From: Idiomarina xiamenensis 10-D-4 | GTDB lineage: Bacteria; Pseudomonadota; Gammaproteobacteria; Enterobacterales; Alteromonadaceae | Direction: 5' to 3' | DNA: 64,000 nt | NCBI RefSeq assembly: GCF_000299895.1 | Contig: NZ_AMRG01000003.1 | Location: forward strand, 124,001-188,000 | Part shown: piece after piece, positions 19,352-29,782 of the stretch | How positions within the stretch are numbered: the stretch's first letter is position 1 | Layout of the letters: every line of letters starts with the position of its first letter | Made by a program: the position numbers and the translations under genes | The notes under the pieces: generated by a model | What the model was told of the DNA's origin: nothing | Databases searched by the model: none | What the model saw: the letters and a program-made list of their open reading frames with translations, nothing else

Positions 19352-20569
19352 TTAATCGACCTGTTTGCGCAAGAACGCTGGAATATCCAAGTAATCCATG
19401 TCGCTTGCCGGTTGCTTTTTCGCCGCCGTTTTCGCGTTACCCGCAGGCGCTCGCTCGGCTTGCGCGTTGTGCAGATCAACCTGTTCTTCGTCATGCTCTT
19501 GCAAACGAGGAGCAGCCGACGAACGGTCTAACGAGCTGCTATAAGCGGCACGGTTATCACGTTTCGGAGCGCTGTTCTGAGCATTATTAACCAGTGAGAT
19601 ATCGGGCTTACGCTCAGCGCCGATGCCGGTTGCAACGACCGTCACACGCAGTTCGTCTGACATTTCAGGGTCGATGACAGTTCCCACAATCACGGTGGCG
19701 TTGTCAGACGCGAACGCTTTAACGGTGTTACCAACGGTTTCGAATTCATCGATACTCATATCCATGCCAGCAGTCACGTTCACCAATACACCACGCGCAC
19801 CTGACAAGTCGATGTCTTCCAGTAACGGGCTGTTAATTGCCATTTCTGCCGCTTCTTGCGCACGATCTTCACCGCTTGCAACGCCAGTACCCATCATTGC
19901 TGTGCCCATTTCACGCATGACCGCACGCACGTCGGCAAAGTCAACGTTGATCAAGCCAGGTCGTGTGATCAGTTCAGCAATGCCTTGTACCGCACCCAGC
20001 AACACGTTGTTAGCAGCACTAAAGGCGTCCAGTAGACTAGTACCTTTACCCATCACCTTAAGTAACTTCTCGTTAGGAATGGTGATCAACGAATCGACAT
20101 TATTACCTAAGGCTTCAATACCTGCCTCGGCTGTCGCCATACGTTTTTTACCCTCGAACGGGAATGGCTTGGTGACCACCGCTACGGTAAGGATGCCCAG
20201 CTCTTTTGCCACTTCGGCAACCACCGGAGCGGCGCCAGTACCGGTACCACCACCCATACCCGCAGCGATAAACACCATATCGGCACCCTCTAAGTGCTTT
20301 TTCAGTGTTTCACGGTCTTCTTCGGCCGATTGACGTCCGACTTCAGGGTTAGCGCCAGCGCCCAGCCCTTTAGTGACATCGTTGCCTAATTGTACGGTGA
20401 TATGTGCCGAATGATTACGCAACGCCTGCGCGTCGGTATTGGCAGCAATAAATTGCACGCCCTCAATCGACTCTTTCACCATGTGTTGGACGGCGTTGCC
20501 ACCGCCGCCACCGACGCCGATCACCTTGATGACGGCTTCGCTTTCGTAGTTGTCCATCAGTTCAAACAT
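19352..20569 (-). CDS. ftsZ: Cell division protein FtsZ
   Basis: Tubulin-like GTPase that forms the Z ring. It has 405 residues. GTP-binding signature [11 protein letters not shown] is present near residue 107, with [10 protein letters not shown] at the N-terminus and the [12 protein letters not shown]7-loop region. The variable linker (about 320-385) is followed by the conserved C-terminal peptide [14 protein letters not shown] that binds FtsA, ZipA and ZapD. GGAGA lies about seven bases before the ATG. It follows ftsA by 43 bases. Confidence 0.99.
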   Translation of the reverse strand: MFELMDNYESEAVIKVIGVGGGGGNAVQHMVKESIEGVQFIAANTDAQALRNHSAHITVQLGNDVTKGLGAGANPEVGRQSAEEDRETLKKHLEGADMVFIAAGMGGGTGTGAAPVVAEVAKELGILTVAVVTKPFPFEGKKRMATAEAGIEALGNNVDSLITIPNEKLLKVMGKGTSLLDAFSAANNVLLGAVQGIAELITRPGLINVDFADVRAVMREMGTAMMGTGVASGEDRAQEAAEMAINSPLLEDIDLSGARGVLVNVTAGMDMSIDEFETVGNTVKAFASDNATVIVGTVIDPEMSDELRVTVVATGIGAERKPDISLVNNAQNSAPKRDNRAAYSSSLDRSSAAPRLQEHDEEQVDLHNAQAERAPAGNAKTAAKKQPASDMDYLDIPAFLRKQVD

Positions 20570-20612
20570 AATTGCTCTCCATTTACCTGCTTATTTAACA
20601 TCGTCCCCAATT

Positions 20613-21845
20613 TTAAAATTCACCTTTGAACCAGCTGTGCAAACGTTGCCAGAGGCTGATCACGTCTGTCTTACTGCGTTCTGGTCCCTGCATGGCCATG
20701 TCCTGTTGACCATACTTCAACAAGCCCACTGCGGTGGCATACACCGGGTCTTGCACATAGTCCGTTAAACCTTTGATGCCAAGTGGCTCACCTAAGCGTA
20801 CCGGCATTTGAAAAATTTCTTCGGCAAACTCAATGGCACCTTCCATCTTGGCGCAGCCACCGGTTAGTACCACTCCGGCAGCAATTTGTTCATCCAAGCC
20901 GCTTTGTTTTATTTCGTCGCGAACCAGCTCGAACAGCTCTTGATAACGTGGTTCAACAACCTCGGCCAAAGTATGCCGCGACATCGAACGCGATGGCCGG
21001 CCACCGACCGACGGCACGTCAATGTTGTCTTCCATGCTCACTAACTGGCGCAGCGCGCAAGCGTATTGCGTTTTGATTTCTTCGGCATGATTCAGCGGCG
21101 TGCGGAAAATCTTTGCTATATCGCTAGTGACCTGATTACCTGCCGCCGGGATCACTGCGGTATGCCGCAACACACCGCCCGAATACAAGCAAATATCAAT
21201 GGTGCCAGCTCCCATATCCACCAACGCTACACCGAGGTCTTTTTCGTCTTCGGTCAGCACCGAAATACTGGACGCTAGCGCTGAAAAAATGAGCTTATCG
21301 ACGGTTAAACCACAGCGCTCTACCGCTTTGACAATGTTCTTTGCCATGTCGTTGGCGCAGGTAATAATGTGCACTTTGGCTTCCATACGCACGCCCGACA
21401 TGCCAATCGGACTCTTAATACTTTCTTGCGAGTCGATCACAAACTCTTGAGGCAACACGTGCAAAATCCGTCGCTCTTGCGCAATCGGTACCGACTTGGC
21501 CGCATGGATAACGTTGTCGACGTCATCTTGAGTCACTTCCGCTTCGTTAATCGGCACCATGCCATTTTCGTTTTGGCAGGCAATATGGCGACCAGAAATA
21601 TTCAGGTACACCGAGGCAACCCGGCAGTCGGCCATTAATTCCGCTTCATCCACCGCGCGCTGAATGGTTTGTACCACCAAATTGAGGTCGTTAACGCCGC
21701 CTTTATCCATGCCGCGGGCGGTCGTTGCACCCACACCGATGACATTGATTTCGCCGTCAGGCAGCACTTCACCGATCAAGGCAGTGACCTTATTGGTGCC
21801 AATGTCCAGGCCGACAATCATGTTGCGCTCTGTTGCTTTAGACAT
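20613..21845 (-). CDS. ftsA: Cell division protein FtsA, actin-like Z-ring anchor
   Basis: Membrane-tethered actin homologue that anchors FtsZ and recruits late division proteins. It has 410 residues from the ATG at 21845, chosen because MSKATERNMIVGLDIGT aligns with the usual N-terminus. An in-frame TTG at 21854 has a better-placed AGAGGA and would add three residues while overlapping ftsQ. Phosphate-binding blocks DIGTNKVTALIG, DMGAGTIDICLY and VLTGGCAKMEG are seen. The C-terminal amphipathic helix (SLWQRLHSWFKGEF) is the membrane anchor. Confidence 0.97.
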   Translation of the reverse strand: MSKATERNMIVGLDIGTNKVTALIGEVLPDGEINVIGVGATTARGMDKGGVNDLNLVVQTIQRAVDEAELMADCRVASVYLNISGRHIACQNENGMVPINEAEVTQDDVDNVIHAAKSVPIAQERRILHVLPQEFVIDSQESIKSPIGMSGVRMEAKVHIITCANDMAKNIVKAVERCGLTVDKLIFSALASSISVLTEDEKDLGVALVDMGAGTIDICLYSGGVLRHTAVIPAAGNQVTSDIAKIFRTPLNHAEEIKTQYACALRQLVSMEDNIDVPSVGGRPSRSMSRHTLAEVVEPRYQELFELVRDEIKQSGLDEQIAAGVVLTGGCAKMEGAIEFAEEIFQMPVRLGEPLGIKGLTDYVQDPVYATAVGLLKYGQQDMAMQGPERSKTDVISLWQRLHSWFKGEF

Positions 21846-21846
21846 G

Positions 21847-22614
21847 CTACTCAACTTTATCCTCTGTCTCGCGCCAGCTTACGGCGACCCCTGTGTCGTA
21901 ACGTAAATCGATATAGTCGATGTCACGTTCACGTTGTTTAACTATCACCGGATACAAATCGATAAATCGCTGTATCCGCTCTACATTCGCCTCACGCCCC
22001 AACCGTAATTCAATACCATTGGATAACACCACTTCGGTGGCAAAGCGCGGACTTAACCGCAGCGCCCGGATCTGAAATTGATTCGGCGCCAACAACTGCT
22101 GCAGGTCGCGGTACTGCTGCAGCGTTTCTGCGACCGCATTTGTCGGCCCAAACAGGGCTGGCAACGGCTGCTGTAAGCGACTGCGGTCGGCATCAAATAA
22201 TTGCCCCGCCTGGTTCAACAGCGCACTGTCATTCCACACCGCTAGCGCTTGCTGCTCAACCACAAACACCGCCAGCTTATCCGGCCAGACCTTGCGTACC
22301 GACGCTGTCGCTACCCAAGGTAACGCTTCCACACGCTGCCGTAACACATCGACATCGGCAGAAAAAAAACTTCCCAGGCGGTCACTGAGCAAGGCCTCTC
22401 TGACTTCGGCAACAGTGACGTATTGCAGTTCACCTTGCACATTCAGTTGTCGTAACGGCACTTCTTGCTCGTCGTTCAGTAACTGGTAAAGCTGCCAACT
22501 ACCCAATATTGTCGCCGCCACCACCGCGACAAAAAACATCAGTCCGAACCAAAATGACCAGCGCCACTTACGCCACTGTCCCAGCCCGCTTACCAGCTTT
22601 GATGCGACAGCCAT
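21847..22614 (-). CDS. ftsQ: Cell division protein FtsQ
   Basis: Bitopic divisome protein that scaffolds FtsB and FtsL. It has 255 residues from the ATG at 22614, which has AAGG six bases upstream and lies 14 bases after ddlB; a longer open frame runs into ddlB and is not used. One membrane segment (FWFGLMFFVAVVAATILGSW) is followed by a POTRA domain starting at LRQLNVQGELQYVTVAEV and the FtsQ beta-domain. LPWVATASVRKVWPDKLAVFV is the typical POTRA end. Confidence 0.95.
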   Translation of the reverse strand: MAVASKLVSGLGQWRKWRWSFWFGLMFFVAVVAATILGSWQLYQLLNDEQEVPLRQLNVQGELQYVTVAEVREALLSDRLGSFFSADVDVLRQRVEALPWVATASVRKVWPDKLAVFVVEQQALAVWNDSALLNQAGQLFDADRSRLQQPLPALFGPTNAVAETLQQYRDLQQLLAPNQFQIRALRLSPRFATEVVLSNGIELRLGREANVERIQRFIDLYPVIVKQRERDIDYIDLRYDTGVAVSWRETEDKVE

Positions 22615-22628
22615 TTTCAACCTTGTTA

Positions 22629-23558
22629 TCAATCCAGCGTTTGCGCCAAAATGCGCAACACCAAATCGGTAAATGTCATGCCCTGTGCTTTTGCCGCCAT
22701 CGGTACCAAACTTTTCTCGGTCATACCCGGCACCGTGTTCGCCTCTAATAAATTCCACTGCTGTTGCGCATCACGCATGACATCAATACGTCCCCAGCCA
22801 TAACCGTCAATGGCAGCAAATGCCTGTTCAGCTAAACGCCGTAACTGCTGCTCTTCGTCCTCGGAAAGCCCTGCCGGACAATGGTATTGGGTATCGCCTG
22901 CCTGATATTTGGCGGCATAATCATAAAACTCGCGGTTGGTTTGCAGACGAATTGCGGGTAGCGCTTTACCGTCCAAAATCGCCACGGTGTACTCTGGGCC
23001 GCATAACCACGCTTCAACTAACAGGTGTTGGTCGAACTCGGCTGCTAGCGCCAATGCAGCGGCTAACTCTTCGCTACTGCTGGCGATACTCATACCCACG
23101 CTAGAACCCTCTTGCGCTGGCTTCACCATCACCTTGCCACCCAACTCAGCCAGCATGGCAGCGCAGTCAACTTGTGCTAACTGTTGTCGTTGCACATTGC
23201 ACGAGGCCGCGGTCGGTAAGCCACACGCTTGCCAAATCTGCTTGGTTCGCACCTTGTTCATGGCCAACGCACACGGCAATACACCGCTGCCGGTATACGG
23301 CATCTCGATGTATTCCAGCGCACCTTGCAAGGTGCCGTCTTCGCCGCCACGACCATGCAGCGCGATAAAGACCCGGTCAAACTGACCGCGCTCTAGATCA
23401 GCCAGCGATAACGCGGCGGTATCGAACGCATGTGCATCTACTCCGGCACTGGCGAGCGCTTTTAACACCGCCATGCCCGACTTCAGTGAAACTTCACGTT
23501 CTGCCGAACGTCCACCCATCATCACCGCGACTTTGCCGAATGCTTGACTGGACTTCAT
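22629..23558 (-). CDS. ddlB: D-alanine--D-alanine ligase (Ddl B type)
   Basis: ATP-grasp ligase making the D-Ala-D-Ala dipeptide. It has 309 residues (E. coli DdlB 306). Motifs: [14 protein letters not shown] at the N-terminus, [14 protein letters not shown] (about 69), [12 protein letters not shown] (ATP-binding), EYTVAILDG and the C-terminal [18 protein letters not shown]. Start and murC stop overlap as ATGA. Confidence 0.97.
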   Translation of the reverse strand: MKSSQAFGKVAVMMGGRSAEREVSLKSGMAVLKALASAGVDAHAFDTAALSLADLERGQFDRVFIALHGRGGEDGTLQGALEYIEMPYTGSGVLPCALAMNKVRTKQIWQACGLPTAASCNVQRQQLAQVDCAAMLAELGGKVMVKPAQEGSSVGMSIASSSEELAAALALAAEFDQHLLVEAWLCGPEYTVAILDGKALPAIRLQTNREFYDYAAKYQAGDTQYHCPAGLSEDEEQQLRRLAEQAFAAIDGYGWGRIDVMRDAQQQWNLLEANTVPGMTEKSLVPMAAKAQGMTFTDLVLRILAQTLD

Positions 23559-25027
23559 AGCTGTTCTCCCGCCTGCTGCAAGCAGTCAGGTTGTAGTTCA
23601 CAGGCAGCTAATTCGCGTGCAATTGCACCGATATTGCCTGCACCTTGCGTCAATACCAGATCACCGGGTTGTAGCAAGTCTGCCAAGGTGGCGGGTAACT
23701 CTGCTGGGGTTGCCACGTAAACTGGGTCGAGTTGTCCACGCTGTCTAATCGACCGACATAACGAGCGGCTATCGGCGCCACTAACCGGCGCCTCACCAGC
23801 GCTATAAACTTCTAGCAGCAGTAACACATCGACTTGCGACAAGACATTGACAAAGTCCTCATACAAATCACGTGTACGACTATAACGATGCGGTTGGAAT
23901 GCCATCACAATACGGCGCTCAGGCCAGCCTTGACGCGCCGCGGCGATGGTAGCCGCAACTTCAGACGGGTGATGACCATAGTCGTCCACCAACATGACCG
24001 TGTCGGCATCCGCTTGTAAGCAATACTCGCCGTAATGCTGAAAGCGTCGCCCGATACCGGCAAAAGCATTCAACGCGGCACCGATGGCCTCGTCACTAAT
24101 GCCCTCATCGGTGGCAACGGCAACAGCCGCCAACGCATTGAGTGCGTTGTGACGGCCCGGCATATTCAGCGTCACTGCCAGTGGCGGATGCTCACGGCGA
24201 ATAATAGTAAAGTGGCTCTGGCTTGCGGTTTGCCGATAATCAATGGCTCGAATGTCGGCCTGCTCACTGAAACCGTAAGTGATCGCTTGGCGGCCAATTC
24301 GCGGCAATAGCTCGGCAACGACTGGGTCGTCGATACACATCACCGCCAAGCCATAAAACGGTAAATTATGTAAAAATTCGATGTAAGTGTCTTGCAACCG
24401 GCTAAAGTCACCCTCGTAGGTGTCCATATGGTCGGCTTCGATGTTCGTCACAATGGCGACCATCGGCTGCAGATGCAAAAACGAGGCATCGCTTTCGTCG
24501 GCTTCTGCAATTAAGTACTTACTACTGCCTAAGCGTGCATTACTACCGGCACTATTTAACAGACCGCCAATAACAAAAGTGGGATCAAGTTGCGCTTGAG
24601 CAAAGATGCTGGCGACCAACGACGTGGTAGTGGTTTTGCCGTGCGTACCGGCGACCGCGATACCATGCCGAAAGCGCATCAGTTCCGCCAACATTTCGGC
24701 GCGACGCACGATCGGTAAACGCTGCTGTTGCGCCGCTTGTAATTCAGGGTTAGTGGCTGCAATAGCACTGGACACCACGACCACACTGGCAGCACTGACA
24801 TTATTTTGGTGATGACCGATAGCAATACAGGCGCCCAACTGGCGTAAACGATGAGTATTGGCATTTTCGGCGATATCTGAACCAGAAATTTGATAGCCTT
24901 GGTTCAACAGCACTTCGGCAATACCGCCCATGCCGGCACCACCAATACCGACAAAGTGGATACGTTTAACACGCCGCATTTCTGGCACGTTAACGATAGT
25001 AAAAGGTTGTGTCGCTGCTCTGGTCAT
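23555..25027 (-). CDS. murC: UDP-N-acetylmuramate--L-alanine ligase
   Basis: Adds L-Ala to UDP-MurNAc, the first peptide step of cell-wall synthesis. The ATG at 25027 gives 490 residues (E. coli 491); a long upstream open extension covers murG and is rejected. [18 protein letters not shown] is the N-terminal dinucleotide-like fold. The Mur-ligase P-loop is [12 protein letters not shown] (about 122), and [11 protein letters not shown] is the substrate-domain signature. The stop overlaps ddlB as ATGA; the start is one base after murG. Confidence 0.98.
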   Translation of the reverse strand: MTRAATQPFTIVNVPEMRRVKRIHFVGIGGAGMGGIAEVLLNQGYQISGSDIAENANTHRLRQLGACIAIGHHQNNVSAASVVVVSSAIAATNPELQAAQQQRLPIVRRAEMLAELMRFRHGIAVAGTHGKTTTTSLVASIFAQAQLDPTFVIGGLLNSAGSNARLGSSKYLIAEADESDASFLHLQPMVAIVTNIEADHMDTYEGDFSRLQDTYIEFLHNLPFYGLAVMCIDDPVVAELLPRIGRQAITYGFSEQADIRAIDYRQTASQSHFTIIRREHPPLAVTLNMPGRHNALNALAAVAVATDEGISDEAIGAALNAFAGIGRRFQHYGEYCLQADADTVMLVDDYGHHPSEVAATIAAARQGWPERRIVMAFQPHRYSRTRDLYEDFVNVLSQVDVLLLLEVYSAGEAPVSGADSRSLCRSIRQRGQLDPVYVATPAELPATLADLLQPGDLVLTQGAGNIGAIARELAACELQPDCLQQAGEQL

Positions 25028-25028
25028 A

Positions 25029-26099
25029 TTAACTGCTCTTTCGCCAGGTTTCACAATAATCGACAACTCGCTGAGTTGCCTCGGGGTATGCAGCTCGTTG
25101 TGCCGCAACGGCCATTTCACGTAAGCGTTCAGGCTCGGCGAACAAGGGCTCGAGCAATTCGACGAGCTTAGCGCTGCTGAGTTCACTTTGTGGCAATAGT
25201 TTTGCAGCCCCCGCATCCACCATTAATTGCGTATTGATGGTTTGATGGTCATCCACCGCTTGCGGTAATGGTATAAATATCGCCGGTCGTCCCAACAATG
25301 CCAGCTCCGCCACCGTCAGCGCGCCAGCGCGACAAATAACGATATCGGCGTGTTGATAAGCGCTGGCCATATCATCAATAAACGGCACCACAGTGACCGA
25401 CGTTAATGCCCGATAGCGCTGCTGCACCTCAGCGACAGCCTGCTGCCCGCATTGATGCACAATCTGTAACGGCCAACGTTGCGCCAGTTGTTGTAACGCT
25501 GCAGGTACGTGTTCATTCAGCGCTCGCGCACCCAAGCTGCCGCCGACCACTAAAATGCGTTGTTGCGCGCTCGGCTCGACAGCCTGCTTAGCCCGCGCGA
25601 GCAGTTCGGCTCGCAACGGATTACCGGTTATCTGCGCTTGCGGTAAGTAACGCTGAGCTTGCGGCATACCTAACATGATCAACTGCGCAAAGCGACTCAA
25701 CAGCCGCGTCGTCATACCGGGCACGGCATTTTGTTCGTGCACCAGCAGCGGCCGTCGCTGGCAACGCGCAGCTAACCCCGCCGGCGCACACACATAACCA
25801 CCAAATGTCAGTACTAACTGCGGCTGTAGGCGGCGCATTATACGCATACAGGAAAAAGTCGCACGCATTAATCGCCATGGCATTAAGACTTTTCGAAGTA
25901 ATCCATGACCGCGTAAGCCCTGCATATCAATGGTTTCTAATGGAATGCCAGCGCGTGGCACCACGCTGGCTTCTAGACGACGCTCATTGGTGCCCAACCA
26001 AGTCACTTGCCAGCCCTGCTGTTGTAATTGTTGCGCCACCGCCAAAGCCGGAAACACATGACCGCCAGTACCGGCGGCGACAATTAAAATCGATTTCAT
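25029..26099 (-). CDS. murG: UDP-GlcNAc:lipid I N-acetylglucosaminyltransferase
   Basis: Peripheral membrane GT-B glycosyltransferase that converts lipid I to lipid II. It has 356 residues. [15 protein letters not shown] (about 8-22) and [13 protein letters not shown] are the two N-terminal G loops; [11 protein letters not shown] is the third, and [24 protein letters not shown] is the UDP-GlcNAc-binding signature. It starts within the ftsW stop (ATGA), typical of this cluster. Confidence 0.98.
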   Translation of the reverse strand: MKSILIVAAGTGGHVFPALAVAQQLQQQGWQVTWLGTNERRLEASVVPRAGIPLETIDMQGLRGHGLLRKVLMPWRLMRATFSCMRIMRRLQPQLVLTFGGYVCAPAGLAARCQRRPLLVHEQNAVPGMTTRLLSRFAQLIMLGMPQAQRYLPQAQITGNPLRAELLARAKQAVEPSAQQRILVVGGSLGARALNEHVPAALQQLAQRWPLQIVHQCGQQAVAEVQQRYRALTSVTVVPFIDDMASAYQHADIVICRAGALTVAELALLGRPAIFIPLPQAVDDHQTINTQLMVDAGAAKLLPQSELSSAKLVELLEPLFAEPERLREMAVAAQRAAYPEATQRVVDYCETWRKSS

Positions 26100-27337
26100 G
26101 ATTTCTGCCTCCTGCCTGGGGTTACTTTGACACGTGCAAGGCGCAGTTCGTAATCGATACGCAGTAGAATAGCGACCGCGACACTGGAAACAATCAAACT
26201 GGTACCACCATAACTGACCAGCGGCAGGGTTAAGCCTTTGGTGGGTAAGGCGCCTGCGGCCACGCCAATATTCACGAATGCCTGAATGCTAAACCAGACA
26301 CCGATACCGTAGGCTAAAAAGCCGCCGTAGGGCTGCCCCTCCAGCAATGCTTGGCGACCAAGGCGCATGATCCGCAGCACCATCGCTAACACCAACATGA
26401 TCACCAACATCACACCAATAAAGCCCAACTCCTCGGCCACTACCGCCATAATGAAGTCGGTGTGTGCTTCGGGCAGATAAGCTAGCTTTTGAATGCTGTT
26501 GCCCAGCCCCAAACCGTCCACATTACCTTGCCCAAAGGCAATCAACGATTGCGTTAGCTGAAAACCGGCACCGTATGGGTCTTGGAACGGATTACGGAAG
26601 CTCATCAGACGTTCCATGCGATAGGGCTCAAGAATGATCAACAAGACGATGGCCAGCGTACAGGTCAACGCCACCGCGAAGAACTGCCAGAGCTTCGCGC
26701 CAGCTAAAAACAGCATGGCAATGGTGGTCGCTGATAACACTACAACGGTGCCTAAATCGGGCTCTAATAACAGCAATACTGCAGCAACAAACAGCAGTAC
26801 TAAGGGCTTGATAAAGCCTTTTAAGTTTTCTCGCACTTCGTCAAGACGACGCACTAAATAGCTCGCGATATACACATAAAAGAACAACTTCGCTAGCTCC
26901 GCCGCTTGCACCGTCATCGGTCCGATTTTAAACCAGCGCTTAGCGCCATTAACGGTATGACCAACAACCAGTACCGCGGCTAGCATCAGCAAACCGAGCA
27001 ACAACAGCCGACCACTTTGCTGTTGCCACAGACTCATCGGTACGAACATGGCACAGCAAGCAGCGGTTAACGCTGCGACGATGTACATACCATGACGGAT
27101 GGCAAAATAAAACGGATTACCGGTTAAGCGTTCGGCCACAGGTAACGAGGCCGAACACACCATGACAAAACCAAATGCCATTAACGCCAACGCTAATAGC
27201 AGCAGTTGGCGGTCATACAGCAACATCTCTTGCTGCGGCATTAACCAGCCACGAACTCGCTGCCAAACAGTCGGCGCGCTGATTTCAAACGCTAATTGCT
27301 GTTCGTTATTGGCGTTCATATTGTCAGTGCGAGCCAT
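26096..27337 (-). CDS. ftsW: Septal peptidoglycan glycosyltransferase FtsW (SEDS)
   Basis: SEDS-family polymerase that works with FtsI at the septum. The ATG at 27337, seven bases after GGAGG, gives 413 residues (E. coli 414) and overlaps murD by 14 bases; longer open frame upstream is inside murD. About ten membrane segments are visible. The catalytic-aspartate region reads LPEAHTDFIMAVVAEELGF, and the C-terminal LPLVSYGGTSL signature is intact. Confidence 0.97.
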   Translation of the reverse strand: MARTDNMNANNEQQLAFEISAPTVWQRVRGWLMPQQEMLLYDRQLLLLALALMAFGFVMVCSASLPVAERLTGNPFYFAIRHGMYIVAALTAACCAMFVPMSLWQQQSGRLLLLGLLMLAAVLVVGHTVNGAKRWFKIGPMTVQAAELAKLFFYVYIASYLVRRLDEVRENLKGFIKPLVLLFVAAVLLLLEPDLGTVVVLSATTIAMLFLAGAKLWQFFAVALTCTLAIVLLIILEPYRMERLMSFRNPFQDPYGAGFQLTQSLIAFGQGNVDGLGLGNSIQKLAYLPEAHTDFIMAVVAEELGFIGVMLVIMLVLAMVLRIMRLGRQALLEGQPYGGFLAYGIGVWFSIQAFVNIGVAAGALPTKGLTLPLVSYGGTSLIVSSVAVAILLRIDYELRLARVKVTPGRRQKS

Positions 27338-28679
27338 ACCATGCCTCCACACTGTCGCTAAATACCTCGCCGCGATGGGCGAAGCCATTAAACATATCAA
27401 AACTGGCACAAGCCGGTGATAGCAACACCGTGCCTTGCTGGCCCACCAGCTCGGCAGCCAAAGCAACCGCTTCAGTTAAGTCCTGTACTTGATGGCTACC
27501 CGCTTTTAATTCAGCAATACGCGGACCATCGCGACCCAAAGTAATTAACTCGTCGACCTGTTTGAGGGCATCGGCAAAACTCGTGAAGTCAGCGCCTTTA
27601 CCGTCGCCGCCGGCGATCAGAACCAACTTGCCCGCGACTAATGGGCGTAAGCCATAAATGGCCGCCTCGGCAGCGCCGACATTGGTTGCTTTAGAGTCAT
27701 TCACCCAAGCTACTTGTTGTTGTTGCTTGAGCAACTGACAGCGATGTGGAAGTCCCGGAAAAACGCGCACCGCATCGAGCACGCTGTGTACGTCGATAGC
27801 CAACGCCTGCACCAGCGCCAGAGCGGCAGCAATGTTCATCAAGTTATGCACGCCTTGTAGCGCAATGTCGTCACTGCGTAGTAGTTTTTCACTGCCTAAA
27901 CACAGCCAACTGCTACCCTGTTCTTCACGTAAGCAAAAGCCATGTTTATCCGCCTGTTGGCCAAAACTACTGACACTCGCTTGAGTTTTTTGCAGCGGCC
28001 GCGTATGACTGTCGTCGCGATTAATGACGATATGCTTAGCGTTTTGGAAAATACGCTGTTTGGCATTGATATAGTCGGCCAGCGACAAATAGCGGTCTAA
28101 ATGGTCGGCACTGATATTCAAAATAACGGCTGCGTCGGGCCGCAAACTGTAGGTACTTTCCAATTGAAAACTGGACAGCTCCAAGACATCGACATCGGCT
28201 TGCTGATCCAGCAACGACAACGCCGGCGTACCAATGTTGCCACCTACAGCAGCACGTTTACCAGCAGCCGCTAACAACTCACCGACCAATTGCGTTACCG
28301 TCGACTTACCATTGGAGCCAGTGATCGCAATCACCGGCCGTTGACTGGCCTGCGCGTATAACTCAATATCGCCGACCAGCGTAATGCCGGCGTCAGCTGC
28401 CAGTTGCAACAGCGCAAGTTTACGGTCAACGCCGGGGCTTAACACGATGACATCGGCAGCCAGCACACACTCGACCGTTAATTCACCACAATGCAGCGCG
28501 CCCGGTTCAACCCCAAACTGCTGCCATAGCTCAGCCAATTGCGATAAATTCGGCGGTGTTTCACGGGTATCAGCGACCGTTGGCACGATACCCCGTTGCA
28601 GCAAATAACGCACACACGATAGCCCGGTCTGTCCCAGACCGATAACTACAGTGTGTGGCTGTTGCTGCCAATCAATCAT
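27324..28679 (-). CDS. murD: UDP-N-acetylmuramoylalanine--D-glutamate ligase
   Basis: Adds D-Glu to UDP-MurNAc-L-Ala. It has 451 residues. VIGLGQTGLSCVRYLLQRG is the N-terminal Rossmann motif; ITGSNGKSTVTQL (about 115) is the P-loop; NISADHLDRY, WVNDSKATNVGAAEAA and LLSPACASFDMF are diagnostic of MurD. It follows mraY by 23 bases. Confidence 0.98.
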   Translation of the reverse strand: MIDWQQQPHTVVIGLGQTGLSCVRYLLQRGIVPTVADTRETPPNLSQLAELWQQFGVEPGALHCGELTVECVLAADVIVLSPGVDRKLALLQLAADAGITLVGDIELYAQASQRPVIAITGSNGKSTVTQLVGELLAAAGKRAAVGGNIGTPALSLLDQQADVDVLELSSFQLESTYSLRPDAAVILNISADHLDRYLSLADYINAKQRIFQNAKHIVINRDDSHTRPLQKTQASVSSFGQQADKHGFCLREEQGSSWLCLGSEKLLRSDDIALQGVHNLMNIAAALALVQALAIDVHSVLDAVRVFPGLPHRCQLLKQQQQVAWVNDSKATNVGAAEAAIYGLRPLVAGKLVLIAGGDGKGADFTSFADALKQVDELITLGRDGPRIAELKAGSHQVQDLTEAVALAAELVGQQGTVLLSPACASFDMFNGFAHRGEVFSDSVEAWYGSH

Positions 28680-28702
28680 CGTCTAATCCTTAATATCGGT
28701 GG

Positions 28703-29782
28703 CTAACGTAACTTCAGCGTTGCCAAACCAATCAATACAAATACCAGCGATAAAATCCAAAAACGGACAATCACGCGTGGCTCGGGCCAACCTTTTAACT
28801 CGTAATGGTGATGAATCGGCGCCATGCGAAAAATTCGTTTACCGCGCAATTTATAGGAGCCGACTTGCAGCATCACAGAAACCGTTTCCAGCACAAACAC
28901 ACCGCCCATGATGAATAGCACCAGTTCTTGTCTAACCAATACCGCGATAATTCCCAACGCGGCGCCCAGCGCTAACGATCCCACATCGCCCATAAACACT
29001 TGCGCCGGATAGGTGTTGAACCATAAAAAGCCCAAACCGGCACCAACAATAGCGGTACAGACCACCAACAATTCGCCACTGAGCGGTAAGAACGGAATTT
29101 GTAGATATTCCGCAAATTTAATGTTGCCCGAGGCATAGGCAAAAATGCCTAGCGCGGCGGCAACCATAACGGTCGGCATGATCGCTAGGCCATCAAGGCC
29201 GTCGGTTAAGTTCACCGCGTTGCTAGTGCCGACCACCACAAAGTACGCCAATAGGATGTACATAGCGCCCAACTGCGGTGCTAGCTCTTTAAAGAACGGG
29301 ACTAACAACTGCGTTTCGACACCACTACTATGTGCGTATAAATAAACCGCAGCGATGGTGGCTATTAGCGATTGCCACAAATATTTCCATTTGGCCGATA
29401 AGCCACGCGGATCTTTTCTAACCACCTTGCGGTAATCGTCGATAAAACCGACCCAACCAAAACCAACAATGACAAAAATGACCGTCCAAACATAACGGTT
29501 ATCAAGGTCACCCCATAACAAGCACGAAACCAAGATAGCGGCTAAAATCAGCAAACCACCCATGGTCGGTGTGCCCGATTTACTCAGATGGCTTTGTGGA
29601 CCGTCGTCACGTACGGTCTGGCCGATTTGTAAACGTTGCAAGTAACGGATCAGGCGCGGCCCGAGCCATAACGACAATGACAATGCGGTCAGAATGCTGA
29701 GAATGGCGCGCAGCGTCAGGTACGAAAATACATTGAACGCGCTGATGTATTGAGTCAGGTACTCGGCTAACCAAACTAACAT
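28703..29782 (-). CDS. mraY: Phospho-MurNAc-pentapeptide transferase
   Basis: Integral membrane enzyme that forms lipid I from UDP-MurNAc-pentapeptide and undecaprenyl phosphate. It has 359 residues (E. coli 360) and about ten membrane segments. Active-site blocks: [19 protein letters not shown] (catalytic Asp pair), [10 protein letters not shown] and the [15 protein letters not shown] loop. It overlaps murF by seven bases. Confidence 0.98.
   Translation of the reverse strand: MLVWLAEYLTQYISAFNVFSYLTLRAILSILTALSLSLWLGPRLIRYLQRLQIGQTVRDDGPQSHLSKSGTPTMGGLLILAAILVSCLLWGDLDNRYVWTVIFVIVGFGWVGFIDDYRKVVRKDPRGLSAKWKYLWQSLIATIAAVYLYAHSSGVETQLLVPFFKELAPQLGAMYILLAYFVVVGTSNAVNLTDGLDGLAIMPTVMVAAALGIFAYASGNIKFAEYLQIPFLPLSGELLVVCTAIVGAGLGFLWFNTYPAQVFMGDVGSLALGAALGIIAVLVRQELVLFIMGGVFVLETVSVMLQVGSYKLRGKRIFRMAPIHHHYELKGWPEPRVIVRFWILSLVFVLIGLATLKLR

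Noticed and set aside
19623-20333. 236-residue plus-strand open frame opposite ftsZ
   Set aside because: Antisense of a strongly conserved gene, low-complexity product, no start signals.
23555-25216. murC with a 63-residue N-terminal extension
   Set aside because: The extension is murG read in another frame; the ATG at 25027 gives the normal family length.
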